A DNA stretch of 35,710 nt from Fragilaria crotonensis (taxonomy: Eukaryota > Bacillariophyta > Fragilariophyceae > Fragilariales > Fragilariaceae). A program made the translations under genes and the position numbers. Each line of letters begins with the position of its first letter. Positions within the stretch are counted from its first letter, which is position 1. This document shows, piece by piece, positions 1 to 10,293 of this stretch. The stretch is taken from the NCBI GenBank assembly GCA_022925895.1, contig JAKSYS010000647.1, positions 1 to 35,710 of the forward strand. Reading direction: 5' to 3'. The notes below the pieces were generated by a model. It ran no database searches, was not told the origin of the DNA, and worked only from the letters and a program-made list of their open reading frames with translations.

Positions 1-589
1 ACACGATGGGGACGTGCAGCATGACAATTGACAGTCCACAGCATGCATTTGGTCTATCAAGAATCTCTTCCAAACAATGTGGAAACAGGAAATGGTGTTC
101 GTACTACTACCCCGAGCACTGCTGCTGTAACAACAAACAACCCAAAATCTAATTCAACGTGCTGCCGCTTCTTCCTGAAAGAAAGGTCGACTCGCACAAG
201 ACCTAGTAACAAATGCGTGAGTAATGGATATGTTTGGCTTTCGCGTGATGCACCAACAGCGTAGCGGTAGCTATATTGCGCCATGGATGCCGTCCATCCG
301 GAGCAGTGAACACCCAATCAGTAGCAGCACACCCTGCCTGGAAGGTCACCTCTATAGGAATTTGAGCACCAATCATGCATGGTGTCAGAACACTACTCCA
401 GAGCACCTGCAACAGTAAATGAATTTCCATGATAATCCATCACCGGAACAGTCAACGTAAAGGTAACAAGGTTATGTTGGCACAGAAGTGTTACTCATGT
501 ATTCCGACATTTGAGCGAGACTCAGCGTAGTATGAGACTTCATTCAAAATCCGTCAATCCACAACTCCAAAGCACGTTCTTATCTCCCA
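1..589. other. Window edge, no gene recognised
   Basis: Only short open frames (under 90 codons) on both strands with no recognisable motif, no tRNA-like boxes and no clear repeat. I see nothing supportable as a gene here. Confidence 0.5.
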
Positions 590-2950
590 TTCATTGAAGG
601 CACAGTACCACCATTGTCATCCATTGTGGCTGGTGCATGGCATTGCCACCATCCTTGCAAAGAGCTTTTGCATCCTATGTTCTTGTTGAAAAAATGTTGC
701 TGTCGGTGCTCCAAAGATCCCTTTCCTGTGCATTGCGGATCAATTTAAAGCCAACCTTGACTTGCTTATCGCTCCTCCATTAGAAGGTCCTGATTTGTCT
801 ACACCAGTCAAGTTGTGGATATGACCATCTTCTTCACAACAATGGACAGTATTGTGGTCCACCAAAGTATTGGGTTGGATTTCCAAGGTGGTTTGAATGC
901 CATTCACTGTTGACAGCAGAATTCACACCCTGAAACAGCACTTGGGCACAATTCATTTATGACATGATATTACAGGCGTGCTACACCAATGTCATTGCTT
1001 CTCTTGGAATGTTGGCCAGCTGTTGGTGCACTTCATTTCAACATGCCAGAAAATGTAACCCTCTCCCATGCCACTTTTGCCTCAAATCCTTGGATTGGTG
1101 TGCCGCAAGCACTGCTCTTCTCCTGACTGCTCTGCTCTAACTGTCAAACACTGGTTCCAAGAACTCCTCTTCTGGCTCTCTCTTCACCAGCAGGCTGTCA
1201 GACAACCTTGGACCTGAGACCCCTCATCCCTGTGCAGAAAAAACACAAATTTTGTTGACCTTGTGGCTCTTTTATTTGTGAAAACAAGATGCACTGTGGC
1301 TGCCTTGTTGCTCTCTACTACTGCAGCACCTGTCAATGACAAAGAACTGTTTTGATAATTACTATTGAGACTAGTATGATTGGCTTAGGAGGAGTTGGCT
1401 GAAGAATCGTGCTTGTCGTGAATGTCTGCTGATTGCGCTTCTTCACGTTTTTCGCGCTGCTGCACCATTGCGGGATCAGCCACTGCTGGCGTTCGTGGCA
1501 TGTGATGTAGCGTTGCTAGTATGCCCTCTTTGTTCTTCAAGTTTGCATTAAAAGCTGCCATTCTGTTCCTTGAGTCACCAACTTGCCAGTATCTTATGCA
1601 ACAAAGCATGCCCCACCTGTGCATTCCATTTGTAGTTATGCTTTTTTTGTCATTCCATCTGTGTTCAGCAGGATTGTCTGTTGCAGCAGTGAATCCTAGA
1701 ACTGTAAATTGTGAGTCCTTGCTTGTTCTTGCAACCTTTATTTATGGTCTTGCATCTGCTTGACACAAGAATATCTCACCACCTTTCAGAATGCTCCAAA
1801 ATTTCTGTCTCATTCCCATGCTCAACCATTGCTTCATAGATGAGAGCATACATCTCAGAGAAATTTTTGTAGGTGCACCATTCACCATGCCATTTCACCT
1901 TAAATTTCACAAAGAAGCATTTGCTTCAGATGATATGCTGATACCTTCTCATGATCTGTTCCAATATCCAGTTCCTAAGAGCACTTTGTTTCGACATTCT
2001 TTGATAATGATTGCTCTTCTCCCGGTTGGGGCTTACATAAAGCAGTGGTAGCTCCTGTTGATTTGCAACTGGACAAGTGGCAAGTTGTGCTGAGCGTTGA
2101 CAAGAACGATGACGACGACGATGACAAGTAGAAGGACATTTCTTGCATCATTGTAATTGTCTTCTTCTTCTTTCAGCGCGTCTCCCACGTTGCCATGATG
2201 GCTTTGGCTACAATCTCCGTCCCTTCCTCTATCGTGGAATTGGCATGATAAAGACCCATGATTGCTCGTCGTGTTTATTGGACAGCGCATTCGAGGCAGC
2301 AAGCTGCAGAATAACTGCAATCAAGAAGTAGGGGCGGCTCAATGGCAGCGATTGGAGATGAAGTCCCTTGCAAGGCAATTGGATTGATGTAGTTTGCATT
2401 CACTGCAAATTGGGTGTGGATGGTTTCATTGTAGAGTTCTCACCAATGTTGTACATGCGTTTGCTTTCCCTACTAATATTGTACCTACTCATGTGCTGGT
2501 GTGCATACTAAGTCAAGCTATCAATCCATCTTGTTTTCTTCTTTCTGAAGTTCCTCTTGGTACTGTTTTGTTGCAGCCAGCATTGCAAGCTGTTTGTGCT
2601 GCTCCAAGTCTCATGCGTTTGCTGTCTGTCCTGCTCCATTTGTGATGTCCGCCAACATTGTTATCCACACTTGTGATACCAGCCATTGTGTCATTGCTGT
2701 TCCCAGCAGCACCTGCTGTGTCAAGCATCAATGATGTAATTGTTGAAGCGGATTTGCCACTGCCATCATTGGTAGGAAAGGTGGCAACATCCTCACTGGT
2801 GGTCTTGCAGCATCTAACTTCATCTTCTCCTTGTTTAGCTTGCTTCTTGGCTGATGATGCCGTTTGTCAACATTCCTTTGGACCACCAAGGAAAGGTTGG
2901 ATTCATGCTGTTTACTATGTCTGTCATTGCTTTATACTTGAGGATTAACA
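590..2950 (-). pseudogene. Decayed coding-like region, family unknown
   Basis: Read on the minus strand, this stretch gives protein-like segments that jump between frames and are cut by stops. One continuous piece runs from about 1730 down to 1385 and includes DNPAEHRWND and WQVGDSRNRMAAFN. A piece at about 1900-1780 includes WCTYKNFSEMYALIYEAM, one at 2730-2512 is Cys- and Lys/Arg-rich, and others lie near 930-640. The pieces follow each other in the same direction, which suggests a single decayed gene or mobile element of about 2 kb. I do not recognise the family; a DNA transposon relic is one possibility, but no terminal repeats or catalytic triad could be seen. The plus-strand small open frames in the same area look like shadows. 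Confidence 0.35.
2107..2125. repeat. Short GAC/GAT trinucleotide run
   Basis: A 19-base imperfect trinucleotide run (GAT GAC GAC GAC GAT GAC pattern) inside the decayed region. Simple-sequence repeat with no assigned role. Confidence 0.6.
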
Positions 2951-3145
2951 TGTTTATTGGTTCGAAGTGATTTTATTGGTTCCCTTAGCAGTAAGCAGTT
3001 TTTAGGTGGTTGTAGCAACAAAATGAACACTGTTACAACTTACAACTAAACAGGGAATCTGTTTTTTTGAAATGAGATTCCGTTAGATAATGTTGGATCC
3101 AAGTTCGAAAAAGATACCAGTACTCGGAGTATATCAGTACGTACC

Positions 3146-6141
3146 ATGTACAGTATGCATACGACGTCCTCGAGGCCTCAGGCCACAGGTCCGATGGTGG
3201 ATATCTCTCTTCAAACGAACATACCGAAACTAAGTAAAAAACTTGAGACAGCTGGCGTTGAGCATATCGAACAAGACGTCGGAATAAATGTGTTTATTAG
3301 AATGGCGAGGGCAGCGATGATCATCAGGAGGATCGCTACAGGGACACGTGCAGGGCCAACACCTTCTTCCCTTTCCAATCGCATTCCATCGTTTCGAACC
3401 TCTGCTACTGAGCATCAATGCTTCCACGGATGTGGGCGAGGCACGATGAACTGCCCGCCAACAATCTCGTTACAAACGTCTAGAACTTTTTTACGAATAA
3501 GAACAGCTCCTTTGAAGAGTACAGGGTTCACAGGATATCGCCGCTTTAATGGTTCCACGACAATCCTTGAGGACCAGAGAATTCAATCCAAACATCATAT
3601 TAGAGTTGGAACGAAACCAGAGCAGAATGCGAAATCACTAGCAATATCGATCAACAAAAGAATTGTTGAACTTGGCAAGGATGGCCACTGGAGACAAATC
3701 TTGAATTTATATGCGAAACAGAAGAATGACTTCAATGCAGTCAATTATTCGACAGCCATGTCCCAACTGGCTCGTATCCGACAGGTGCAAAAGGATGATC
3801 CATTGTTTGAAGAGTTTCTTGCGGATTTGAATTCAAAGCTTCATAAGAATGGAATCGTCTGGGCGGGAAATGTTCGGACGTTATCGACCGTTGTCCATGC
3901 CGTCGCAAAGATGAGGCTACAGCCTAAACACAACGCGAGTACGAAGGAAATAATGGCATTTATGGTAGAGAGCGAGATTGTTGATTGGATATTTGAAAAC
4001 GGAAAGCCACAGGAAATAGCGAATTGTGTATGGGCGTGTGGCACACTTGGAATCGAGGCTCTGAATCTGTTTAAATTGCTCAACCAACGCGCTGAATGGT
4101 TGTTTGAAAAGGGAGATCCACAAAATATTGCAAATTGTGTATGGGCGTGTGGCACACTTGGAATCGAGGCTCCTGAGTTGTTCAGATTGCTCGACGAAAA
4201 GTCTGGCTGGATGTTTGAAAATGCGACTCCGCAGGCTATCGCAAATTGTGTATGGGCGTGTGGCACACTTGGAATCGAGGTTCCGACGCTGTTTAAATTG
4301 CTCAACCAACGCGCTGAATGGTTGTTTGAAAAGGGAATTCCCCAAGATATTGCAAACTGTGTATGGGCATGTGGCACACTTGGAATCGAGGCTCCTGAGT
4401 TGTTCAGATTGCTTGACAAAAAATCTGACTGGATGTTTGAAATTGCGACACCGCAGGCTATCGCAAATTGTGTATGGGCGTGTGGCACACTTGGAATCGA
4501 GGCTCCGACGCTGTTTAGATTGCTCGACCAACGCGCTGCATGGTTGTTTGAAAAGGGAAACTCACAAACTACTGCAAACTGTGTATGGGCGTGCGGCAAA
4601 CTTGGAATCGAGGCTCCGAAGCTGTTCAAATTGCTCGACCAACGCGCTAATTGGTTGTTTGAAAGTGGAAATCCACAGGAGATTGCAAACTGTGTATGGG
4701 CGTGTGGCACACTTGGAATTGAGGCTCCGACTCTGTTTATATTGCTCGACCAACGCGCTGAATGGTTATTCGAAACGGGAAATCCACAGACAATCGCAAA
4801 TTGTGTATGGTCGTGTGGCACACTTGGAATTGAGGCTCCGAATCTGTTTAGATTGCTCGACGAACGTGCTGAATGGTTGTTTGCAAAGGGAGATCCACAA
4901 AATATTGCAAACTGTGTATGGGCGTGTGGCACACTTGGAATCGACACTCCGACGCTGTTTAGATTTCTCGACCAACGCGCTGAATGGTTGTTTGAAAAGG
5001 GAAATGCACAAAGTATTGCTAACTGTGTATGGGCGTGTGGCAAACTCGGAATTGAGACTCCGAAGCTGTTCAAATTGCTCGACGAACGAGCTGAGTTATT
5101 ATTTGAAAAGGGAAATCCACAAAATATTGCAAACAGTGTATGGGCGTGTGGCACACTTGGAATCGAGGCTCCGACGCTGTTTGAATTGCTCGACCAACGC
5201 GCTGAGTGGCTGTCTGAAAAGGGAAATCCACAAGATATTGCAAACTGTGTATGGGCGTGTGGCACACTTGGAGTCGAGGCTCCGACGCTGTTTAGATTGC
5301 TCGACCAACGCGCTGAATGGTTGTTTGAAACGGGAAATGCACAAAATATTGCAAACTCTGTATGGGCGTGTGGCAAACTCGGAATTGAGACTCAGAAGCT
5401 GTTCAAATTGCTCGACGAACGTGCTGAGTTGTTATTTGAAAAGGGAAATCCACAAAATATTGCAAACTGTGGATGGGCGCTTGCGGTGTTAGGACGTCCT
5501 TCGGTAGGCCTTTTCTCCGCTCTGGAGGGCTACCTGAGTATTTTTCTGGCGGACGCCGATGTACAAGATTTGTCAATTTTATGCTATGCCATAACTGTTC
5601 TGGACCATAGAGTGTTAAATCAGAATGACCTCTTACCCACCTTATGGAACAGTCTTTTGGTTCGAAAGTTCGGTGATTTTCGCTTGAACATGCGATGCAA
5701 ATTCTATATGTTCAGACTGTTACTTCGGCGTATGGTCTTCAGCTGGCAAGCCCGCCTTCTGATCTTCAAAGACAGCTGGATCAAGTTCTGTTCACAACTC
5801 AATCCTCAACGTTTGAGGAGGACGTCTCGAAAACGCTGCTTGACATTGGATTTTCCCACCAACGCGAATTTTCTCCGTTTAAAGGAATCCAGGGACTGCT
5901 TTCAATCGACATGGCCTGTCCGGATCGCATGGTTGCCGTTGAATGCGATGGCCCAAGCCACTACGTGACGATTCTTGGTGATGGAATGAAGCGAGAAAAT
6001 GGACCCACCGTAGCGAAGCGTCGCATACTGGAACGTCTGGGCTGGACAGTCATTAATTTGCATTGGGCTGAAGCGCAGGAATACCAAATGAGCAAGGATT
6101 GGCTCAGGGTCAAGTTGTCACAGGCTGGCGTCGAATTGTGA
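3146..6141 (+). CDS. RAP-domain HPR/OPR-repeat protein, copy 1 (frameshifted)
   Basis: First of three tandem paralogues of a probable organelle RNA-binding protein. The reading frame from the ATG at 3146 runs 940 codons to 5968, but only about the first 843 residues match the paralogue. The start may really be Met53 (3302), where an Arg-rich, mitochondrial-presequence-like leader begins (MARAAMIIRRIATGTRAG). A conserved N-terminal region is followed by 14 repeats of 37 residues (about residues 271-789) and a degenerate final repeat. At about 5675-5680 one base is missing relative to copy 2 (GATATTTCG there, GATTTTCG here), so the C-terminal RAP domain continues in another frame at 5695-6141. 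Families with this build bind organelle RNA for maturation, stability or translation; the target here is unknown. It is either a pseudogene, a truncated RAP-less product, or an assembly error. Confidence 0.75.
3958..5512 (+). repeat. Array of 14 x 111-bp coding repeats (copy 1)
   Basis: Fourteen tandem 111-bp units, each encoding 37 residues with the frame L-F-x-L-L-D-Q-R-A-E-W-L-F-E-x-G, then x-P-Q-x-I-A-N-C-V-W-A-C-G-x-L-G-I-E-x-P-x. The PQxIANxVWAxGxLG core resembles the OPR motif, and the exact 37-residue length matches the HPR repeat described in apicomplexan RAP proteins. Units differ mainly at positions 3, 10, 15, 17, 20, 30 and 37. The residue after PQ (position 20) reads E-N-A-D-A-T-E-T-N-S-N-D-N-N along the array. 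The last unit (VWALAVLGRP type) diverges and is shared in form with copy 2. Confidence 0.9.
5695..6141 (+). pseudogene. Out-of-frame RAP domain of copy 1
   Basis: This 148-codon frame is nearly identical to the C-terminus of copy 2 and contains the RAP signature VAVECDGPSH followed by AKRR and the GW...INL segment. It is in a different frame from the repeat array upstream, separated by the one-base deletion near 5676. It has its own ATG at 5695, but this aligns to an internal Met of copy 2 and is probably not a natural start. The RAP fold is a PD-(D/E)XK-like domain found at the C-terminus of FASTK and OPR proteins. Confidence 0.75.
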
Positions 6142-6600
6142 GGAAATGAATGTGTCCGAGACAGCTGGGAATCGCTGGGTGAATCAGTGTGAGAACCCAG
6201 AGTAGACTTTAGCCGAGTCGTCGGGACATTTCCCATAAGCATCGCGTCCAGGAATGGATGGGTTCTATCGTCGACTCCCTCGTCTGAATCGGTTGCGTCC
6301 ATCATGAGAGTTAGTTGGCCATCCAAGTGCCAACAACCTTTGAGGATTTTAAGTTTGGCATGCAAATATATGTGGTCGTTGTTGATTACCACTGTTCTTA
6401 AAAGCCTATCAAGAAAGAAGCTACAGTGCTCCTCGTACTTGATGTGTATTAGTTCAGAAATCATTTAGCGAGTCACTGTAGGATAGTGAACGCCAAGCAG
6501 CATCGAGTCGACATCCCACCATGACATGTTTTTCAACAAAAATTTGAGGCCTACAAGCATCGCGAGTGTGTGCACCTTCTATGATCGCAAGAAAGGGTAC
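6142..6600. repeat. Duplicated 3' flank of the RAP genes (first copy)
   Basis: This stretch aligns over its whole length with 10294-10755 downstream of copy 2, with scattered substitutions and small indels (copy 2 carries an extra 13 bases near 10452). The match ends at GATCGCAAGAAAGGG, at about 6595 and 10755. It is the shared 3' flank carried along with the gene duplication. A minus-strand open frame here is discussed under findings. The junction at about 6600 leads straight into the promoter region of copy 2. Confidence 0.8.
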
Positions 6601-6644
6601 TCCATCGGTGCTGTCATATGGTGCTATGGTGCTATGCCGCTATG

Positions 6645-7293
6645 GTGCTACAGTATGGGCTAATTTGGAACCACGGAATGCCATCGTGGCGTTCGTGGTT
6701 CGTGTTCCACTGGAGTCTGGAGTATTCATTTATTTCAATGGATTCACAGGGCATGGTACTGGATATGGTACCGTACTAGTACAGTACATCATTGCCAACA
6801 AACGATGAAAGCCTCTCATTTCACAATTCATAACAAGACAAGTGAGAGAGCCTTTGAGCATATCGTACAAGACGTCAGAATGAGCGTGTTTGGTAGAATG
6901 AGGGCAGCGATGATCATCAGGAGGATCGCTACAGGGACACGTGCAGGACCAACACCTTCTTTCTATTCCAATCGCATTCCGTCGTCTCGAACCTTTGCTC
7001 TTGTACATTGGCGCTGCTTCCACGGATGTGGGCGAGGCACGACGAACTGCCCACCAACAATTTCATTACAAACGTCTGGATGTCTTTCACGAATAAGGAC
7101 AACTCCATTGAAGAGTACAGGGTTCACAGGATATCGCCGCTATTTTGGTTCCACGTCAATCCTCGAAGACCAGGGAATGCAATCCAAATCTTCTGGTATA
7201 GGTGGGAAGAAACCAGAGCAGAATGCAAAATCACTAGCAATATCAATCAACAAGAGAATTGTTGAGCTTGGCAAGGATGGCCACTGGAGACAA
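6645..7293 (+). repeat. 649-bp segment identical to 12915-13563
   Basis: Base-for-base comparison at a constant offset of 6270 shows no difference between 6645-7293 and 12915-13563. It covers about 160 bp of upstream sequence, the ATG and the N-terminal 163 codons of copy 2. Differences begin at 7294, 7299 and 7303 and become frequent after about 7450. Confidence 0.95.
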
Positions 7294-10293
7294 GTCTTGA
7301 ATATATATGAGAAGCAGAAGAATGACTTCAATGCAGTGAACTATTCGACAGCCATGTCCCAACTGGCGCGTATCCGACAGGCGCAAAAGGATGATCCATT
7401 GTTTGAAGAGTTTCTTGCGGATTTGAGCTCAAAGCTTAATAAGAATGGAATCGTCTGGGTGGGAGATGTTCGGACGTTATCGACCGTTGTCCATGCCGTC
7501 GCAAAGATGAGGCTGCAGCCTAAAAACAACGCAAGCACGAAGCTAATCATGGCATTTATGGTAGAGAGCGAGATTGTTAAATGGATATTTGAGAAGGGAG
7601 ATGGACGAAGTATTGCAAATTGTGTATGGGCGTGTGGCGCACTTGGAATCAAGGCCCCGGCGCTGTTTAATTTGCTCGACCAAAAGGCTGAGTGGTTCGT
7701 GGATAATGCAACGCCGCAGGGTGTTGCGAATTGTGTATGGGCGTGTGGCACGCTTGGAATCGAGGCTCCGAAGCTGTTCAAATTGCTCGACCAACGCGCT
7801 GGATGGTTGTTCGAAACGGGAAATCCACAAACTATTGCAAATTGTGCATGGGCGTGTAGCAAACTTGGAATCGAGTCTCCGACACTGTTTACATTGCTCG
7901 ACCAACGCGCTGAATGGTTGTTTGAAAAGGGAGATCCACAGAATATTGCAAATTGTGTATGGGCGTGTGGCACACTTGGAATCGAGGCTCCGAAGCTGTT
8001 CGAATTGCTCGACCAACGCGCTGAATGGTTGTTTGAAAATGGAAATCCACAGGCTATTGCAAATTGTGTATGGGCGTGTAGCAAACTTGGAATGGAGGCT
8101 CCGACACTGTTTACATTGCTCGACCAACGCGCTGAATGGTTTTTTGAAAACGGAAACTCACAAACTGTTGCAAACAGTGTATGGGCGTGTGGCACACTTG
8201 GAATCGAGACTCCGATGCTGTTTAAATTGCTCGACCAACGCGCTGGATGGTTGTTCGAAACGGGAAATCCACAAACTATTGCAAATTGTGCATGGGCGTG
8301 CAGTAAACTTGGCATCGAGTCTCCGACACTGTTTACAATGCTCGACCAACGCGCTGAATGGTTGTTTGAAAAGGGAATTCCCCAAGATATTGCAAACTGT
8401 GTATGGGCGTGTGGCACACTTGGAATCGAGGCTCCGAAGCTGTTCAAATTGCTCGACCAACGCGCTGGATGGTTGTTCGAAACGGGAAATCCACAAACAA
8501 TTGCAAATTGTGCATGGGCGTGCAGTAAACTTGGCATCGAGTCTCCGACACTGTTTACATTGCTCGACCAACGCGCTGAATGGTTGTTTGAAAAGGGAAT
8601 TCCCCAAGATATTGCAAATTGTATATGGGCGTGTGGATCACTTGGAATCGAGGCTCCGACGCTGTTCAAATTGCTCGACCAACAAGCTGAGTTGTTATTT
8701 GAAAATGGAAATCCACAGGCTATTGCAAACTGTGTATGGGCGTGTGGCACACTTGGAATTGAGGCTCCGAATTTGTTTGAAATGCTCAACCGACGCGCTG
8801 AATGGTTGTTTGAAAAGGGGGATCCGCAAAATATTGCAAACTGTGTATGGGCGTGTGGCACACTTGGAATCGAGACTCCGACGCTGTTTAAATTGCTCGA
8901 CCAACGCGCTGAGTGGTTGTTTGCAAAGGGAGATCCACAAAATATTGCAAACTGTGTATGGGCGTGCAGCAAACTTGGAATGGAGTCTCCGACACTGTTT
9001 ACATTGCTCGACCAACGCGCTGAATGGTTGTTTGAAAAGGGGGATCCGCAAAGTATTGCAAACTGTGTATGGGCGTGTGGCACACTTGGAATCGAGGCTA
9101 CGAAGCTGTTCAAATTGCTCGACCAACGCGCTGGATGGTTGTTCGAAACAGGAAATCCACAAACTATTGCAAATTGTGCATGGGCGTGCGGCACACTTTG
9201 CATCGAAGCTCCGAATCTGTTTAGATTGCTTGACAAGAATTCTGACTGGATGTCTGAAAATGGTAATCCACAGGCTATTGCAAATTGTGTATGGGCGTGT
9301 GGCACACTTGGAATCGAGGCTCCGACGCTGTTTAAGTTGCTCGACCAACGCGCTGAGTGGTTGTCTGAAAAGGGAAATCCACAAGATATTGCAAACTGTG
9401 TATGGGCGTGTGGCACACTTGGAATCGAGGCTCCGACGCTGTTTAGATTGCTCGACCAACGCGCTGAATGCTTGTTTGAAAATGGAAATCCACAGGCTAT
9501 TGCAAATTGTGTATGGGCGTGTAGCAAACTTGGAATGGAGTCTCCGACACTGTTCAAATTGCTCGACGAACGTGCTGAGTTGTTATTTGAAAAGGGAAAT
9601 CCACAAAGTATTGCAAACTGTGTGTGGGCGCTTGCGGTGTTAGGACGTCCTTCGGTTGGAGTTTTCTCCGCTCTGGAGCGCTACCTGAGTAATTTTTTGG
9701 CGGACGCCGATTTACAAGATTTGTCAATTTTGTGCTATGCCATAACTGTTCTGGACCATAGAGTGTTAAAGCAGAATGACCTCTTACCCACCTTATGGAA
9801 CAGTCTTTTGGTTCGAAAGTTCCGTGATATTTCGCTTGAACGTGCGATGCAAATTCTTTATGTTCAGACTGTTACATCGGCGTATGGTCTTGAACTGGCA
9901 AGTCCGCCCTCTGATCTTCAAAGGCAGCTGGATCAAGTTCTATTCACAACTCAATCCTCAACGTTTGAGGAGGACGTCTCGAAAACGCTGTTTGACATTG
10001 GATTTTCCCACCAACGCGAATTTTCTCCGTTCAAAGGAATCCAGGGTCTGCTTTCAATCGACATTGCCTGCCCAGATCGCATGGTTGCCGTTGAATGCGA
10101 TGGACCAAGCCACTACGTGACGATTCTTGGTAATGGAATGAAGCGAGAAAATGGACCAACCGTAGCGAAGCGTCGCCTACTGCAACATCTGGGCTGGAAT
10201 GTCATTAATTTGGATTGGGCTGAAGCGCGAGAACACCAAATGCGCAAAGATTGGCTCAGGGTCAAGTTGTCACAGGCTGGGGTCGAATTTTGA
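6805..10293 (+). CDS. RAP-domain HPR/OPR-repeat protein, copy 2 (intact)
   Basis: Intact single-exon gene of 1162 codons and the best member of the cluster. The first ATG is at 6805. A second candidate at 6898 (Met32) directly precedes an Arg-rich leader (MRAAMIIRRIATGTRAG) typical of a mitochondrial presequence, and no plastid-type signal peptide is visible. Residues about 140-250 form a conserved non-repeat region, about 252-954 are 19 repeats of 37 residues, and about 1053-1162 form the C-terminal RAP region with VAVECDGPSH at 1094-1103 and AKRR after it. By family knowledge (FASTK/OPR/HPR-RAP proteins) the helical array should bind a specific organelle RNA and the RAP domain may act on it or on ribosomal RNA; substrate and compartment are inference. 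It lies between a frameshifted and a dead paralogue on the same strand, as in rapidly evolving RNA-binder clusters. Several long open frames overlap it on both strands only because the 111-bp repeat is a multiple of three. Confidence 0.9.
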   Translation: MKASHFTIHNKTSERAFEHIVQDVRMSVFGRMRAAMIIRRIATGTRAGPTPSFYSNRIPSSRTFALVHWRCFHGCGRGTTNCPPTISLQTSGCLSRIRTTPLKSTGFTGYRRYFGSTSILEDQGMQSKSSGIGGKKPEQNAKSLAISINKRIVELGKDGHWRQVLNIYEKQKNDFNAVNYSTAMSQLARIRQAQKDDPLFEEFLADLSSKLNKNGIVWVGDVRTLSTVVHAVAKMRLQPKNNASTKLIMAFMVESEIVKWIFEKGDGRSIANCVWACGALGIKAPALFNLLDQKAEWFVDNATPQGVANCVWACGTLGIEAPKLFKLLDQRAGWLFETGNPQTIANCAWACSKLGIESPTLFTLLDQRAEWLFEKGDPQNIANCVWACGTLGIEAPKLFELLDQRAEWLFENGNPQAIANCVWACSKLGMEAPTLFTLLDQRAEWFFENGNSQTVANSVWACGTLGIETPMLFKLLDQRAGWLFETGNPQTIANCAWACSKLGIESPTLFTMLDQRAEWLFEKGIPQDIANCVWACGTLGIEAPKLFKLLDQRAGWLFETGNPQTIANCAWACSKLGIESPTLFTLLDQRAEWLFEKGIPQDIANCIWACGSLGIEAPTLFKLLDQQAELLFENGNPQAIANCVWACGTLGIEAPNLFEMLNRRAEWLFEKGDPQNIANCVWACGTLGIETPTLFKLLDQRAEWLFAKGDPQNIANCVWACSKLGMESPTLFTLLDQRAEWLFEKGDPQSIANCVWACGTLGIEATKLFKLLDQRAGWLFETGNPQTIANCAWACGTLCIEAPNLFRLLDKNSDWMSENGNPQAIANCVWACGTLGIEAPTLFKLLDQRAEWLSEKGNPQDIANCVWACGTLGIEAPTLFRLLDQRAECLFENGNPQAIANCVWACSKLGMESPTLFKLLDERAELLFEKGNPQSIANCVWALAVLGRPSVGVFSALERYLSNFLADADLQDLSILCYAITVLDHRVLKQNDLLPTLWNSLLVRKFRDISLERAMQILYVQTVTSAYGLELASPPSDLQRQLDQVLFTTQSSTFEEDVSKTLFDIGFSHQREFSPFKGIQGLLSIDIACPDRMVAVECDGPSHYVTILGNGMKRENGPTVAKRRLLQHLGWNVINLDWAEAREHQMRKDWLRVKLSQAGVEF
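7558..9665 (+). repeat. Array of 19 x 111-bp coding repeats (copy 2)
   Basis: Nineteen tandem units of 111 bp (37 residues). Position 20 of the unit (the residue after PQ) reads S-G-T-N-A-T-T-D-T-D-A-N-N-S-T-A-D-A-S. Position 30 alternates mainly between T and K, and position 37 between T, K and N. A two-unit pattern (a GWLFETGNPQTIANC unit with CAWACSK, followed by an EWLFEKG unit) occurs three times, at units 3-4, 7-8 and 9-10, which shows recent internal duplication. The final unit (VWALAVLGRP) is diverged and caps the array. Confidence 0.9.
8218..8661 (+). repeat. 222-bp higher-order tandem duplication
   Basis: Units 7-8 (8218-8439) and 9-10 (8440-8661) of the copy 2 array are a direct 222-bp duplication differing at roughly eight bases by eye. 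It is embedded in the 111-bp array and points to unequal exchange in two-repeat steps. Confidence 0.85.

Noticed and set aside
5961..6464. 167-codon minus-strand frame over the end of RAP copy 1
   Set aside because: Half of it is antisense to the conserved RAP domain; only the flank part is of possible interest and is reported separately with low weight.
7341..9557. A 738-codon antisense frame through the copy 2 array, and similarly 511 codons at 3841-5376
   Set aside because: The 111-bp repeat is a multiple of three, so any frame without a stop in one unit stays open through the array. The product is a repetitive shadow with no recognisable domain, and the RAP-domain frame explains the conservation.
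7574..9643. A second long same-strand frame in the copy 2 array (and 4104-5492 in copy 1)
   Set aside because: Same cause: it is the +1 frame of the repeats and does not connect to the conserved N-terminus or the RAP domain.
3958..9665. Regular short direct repeats that could suggest a CRISPR array or satellite
   Set aside because: Units are 111 bp, contiguous without spacers, in frame and part of long genes.
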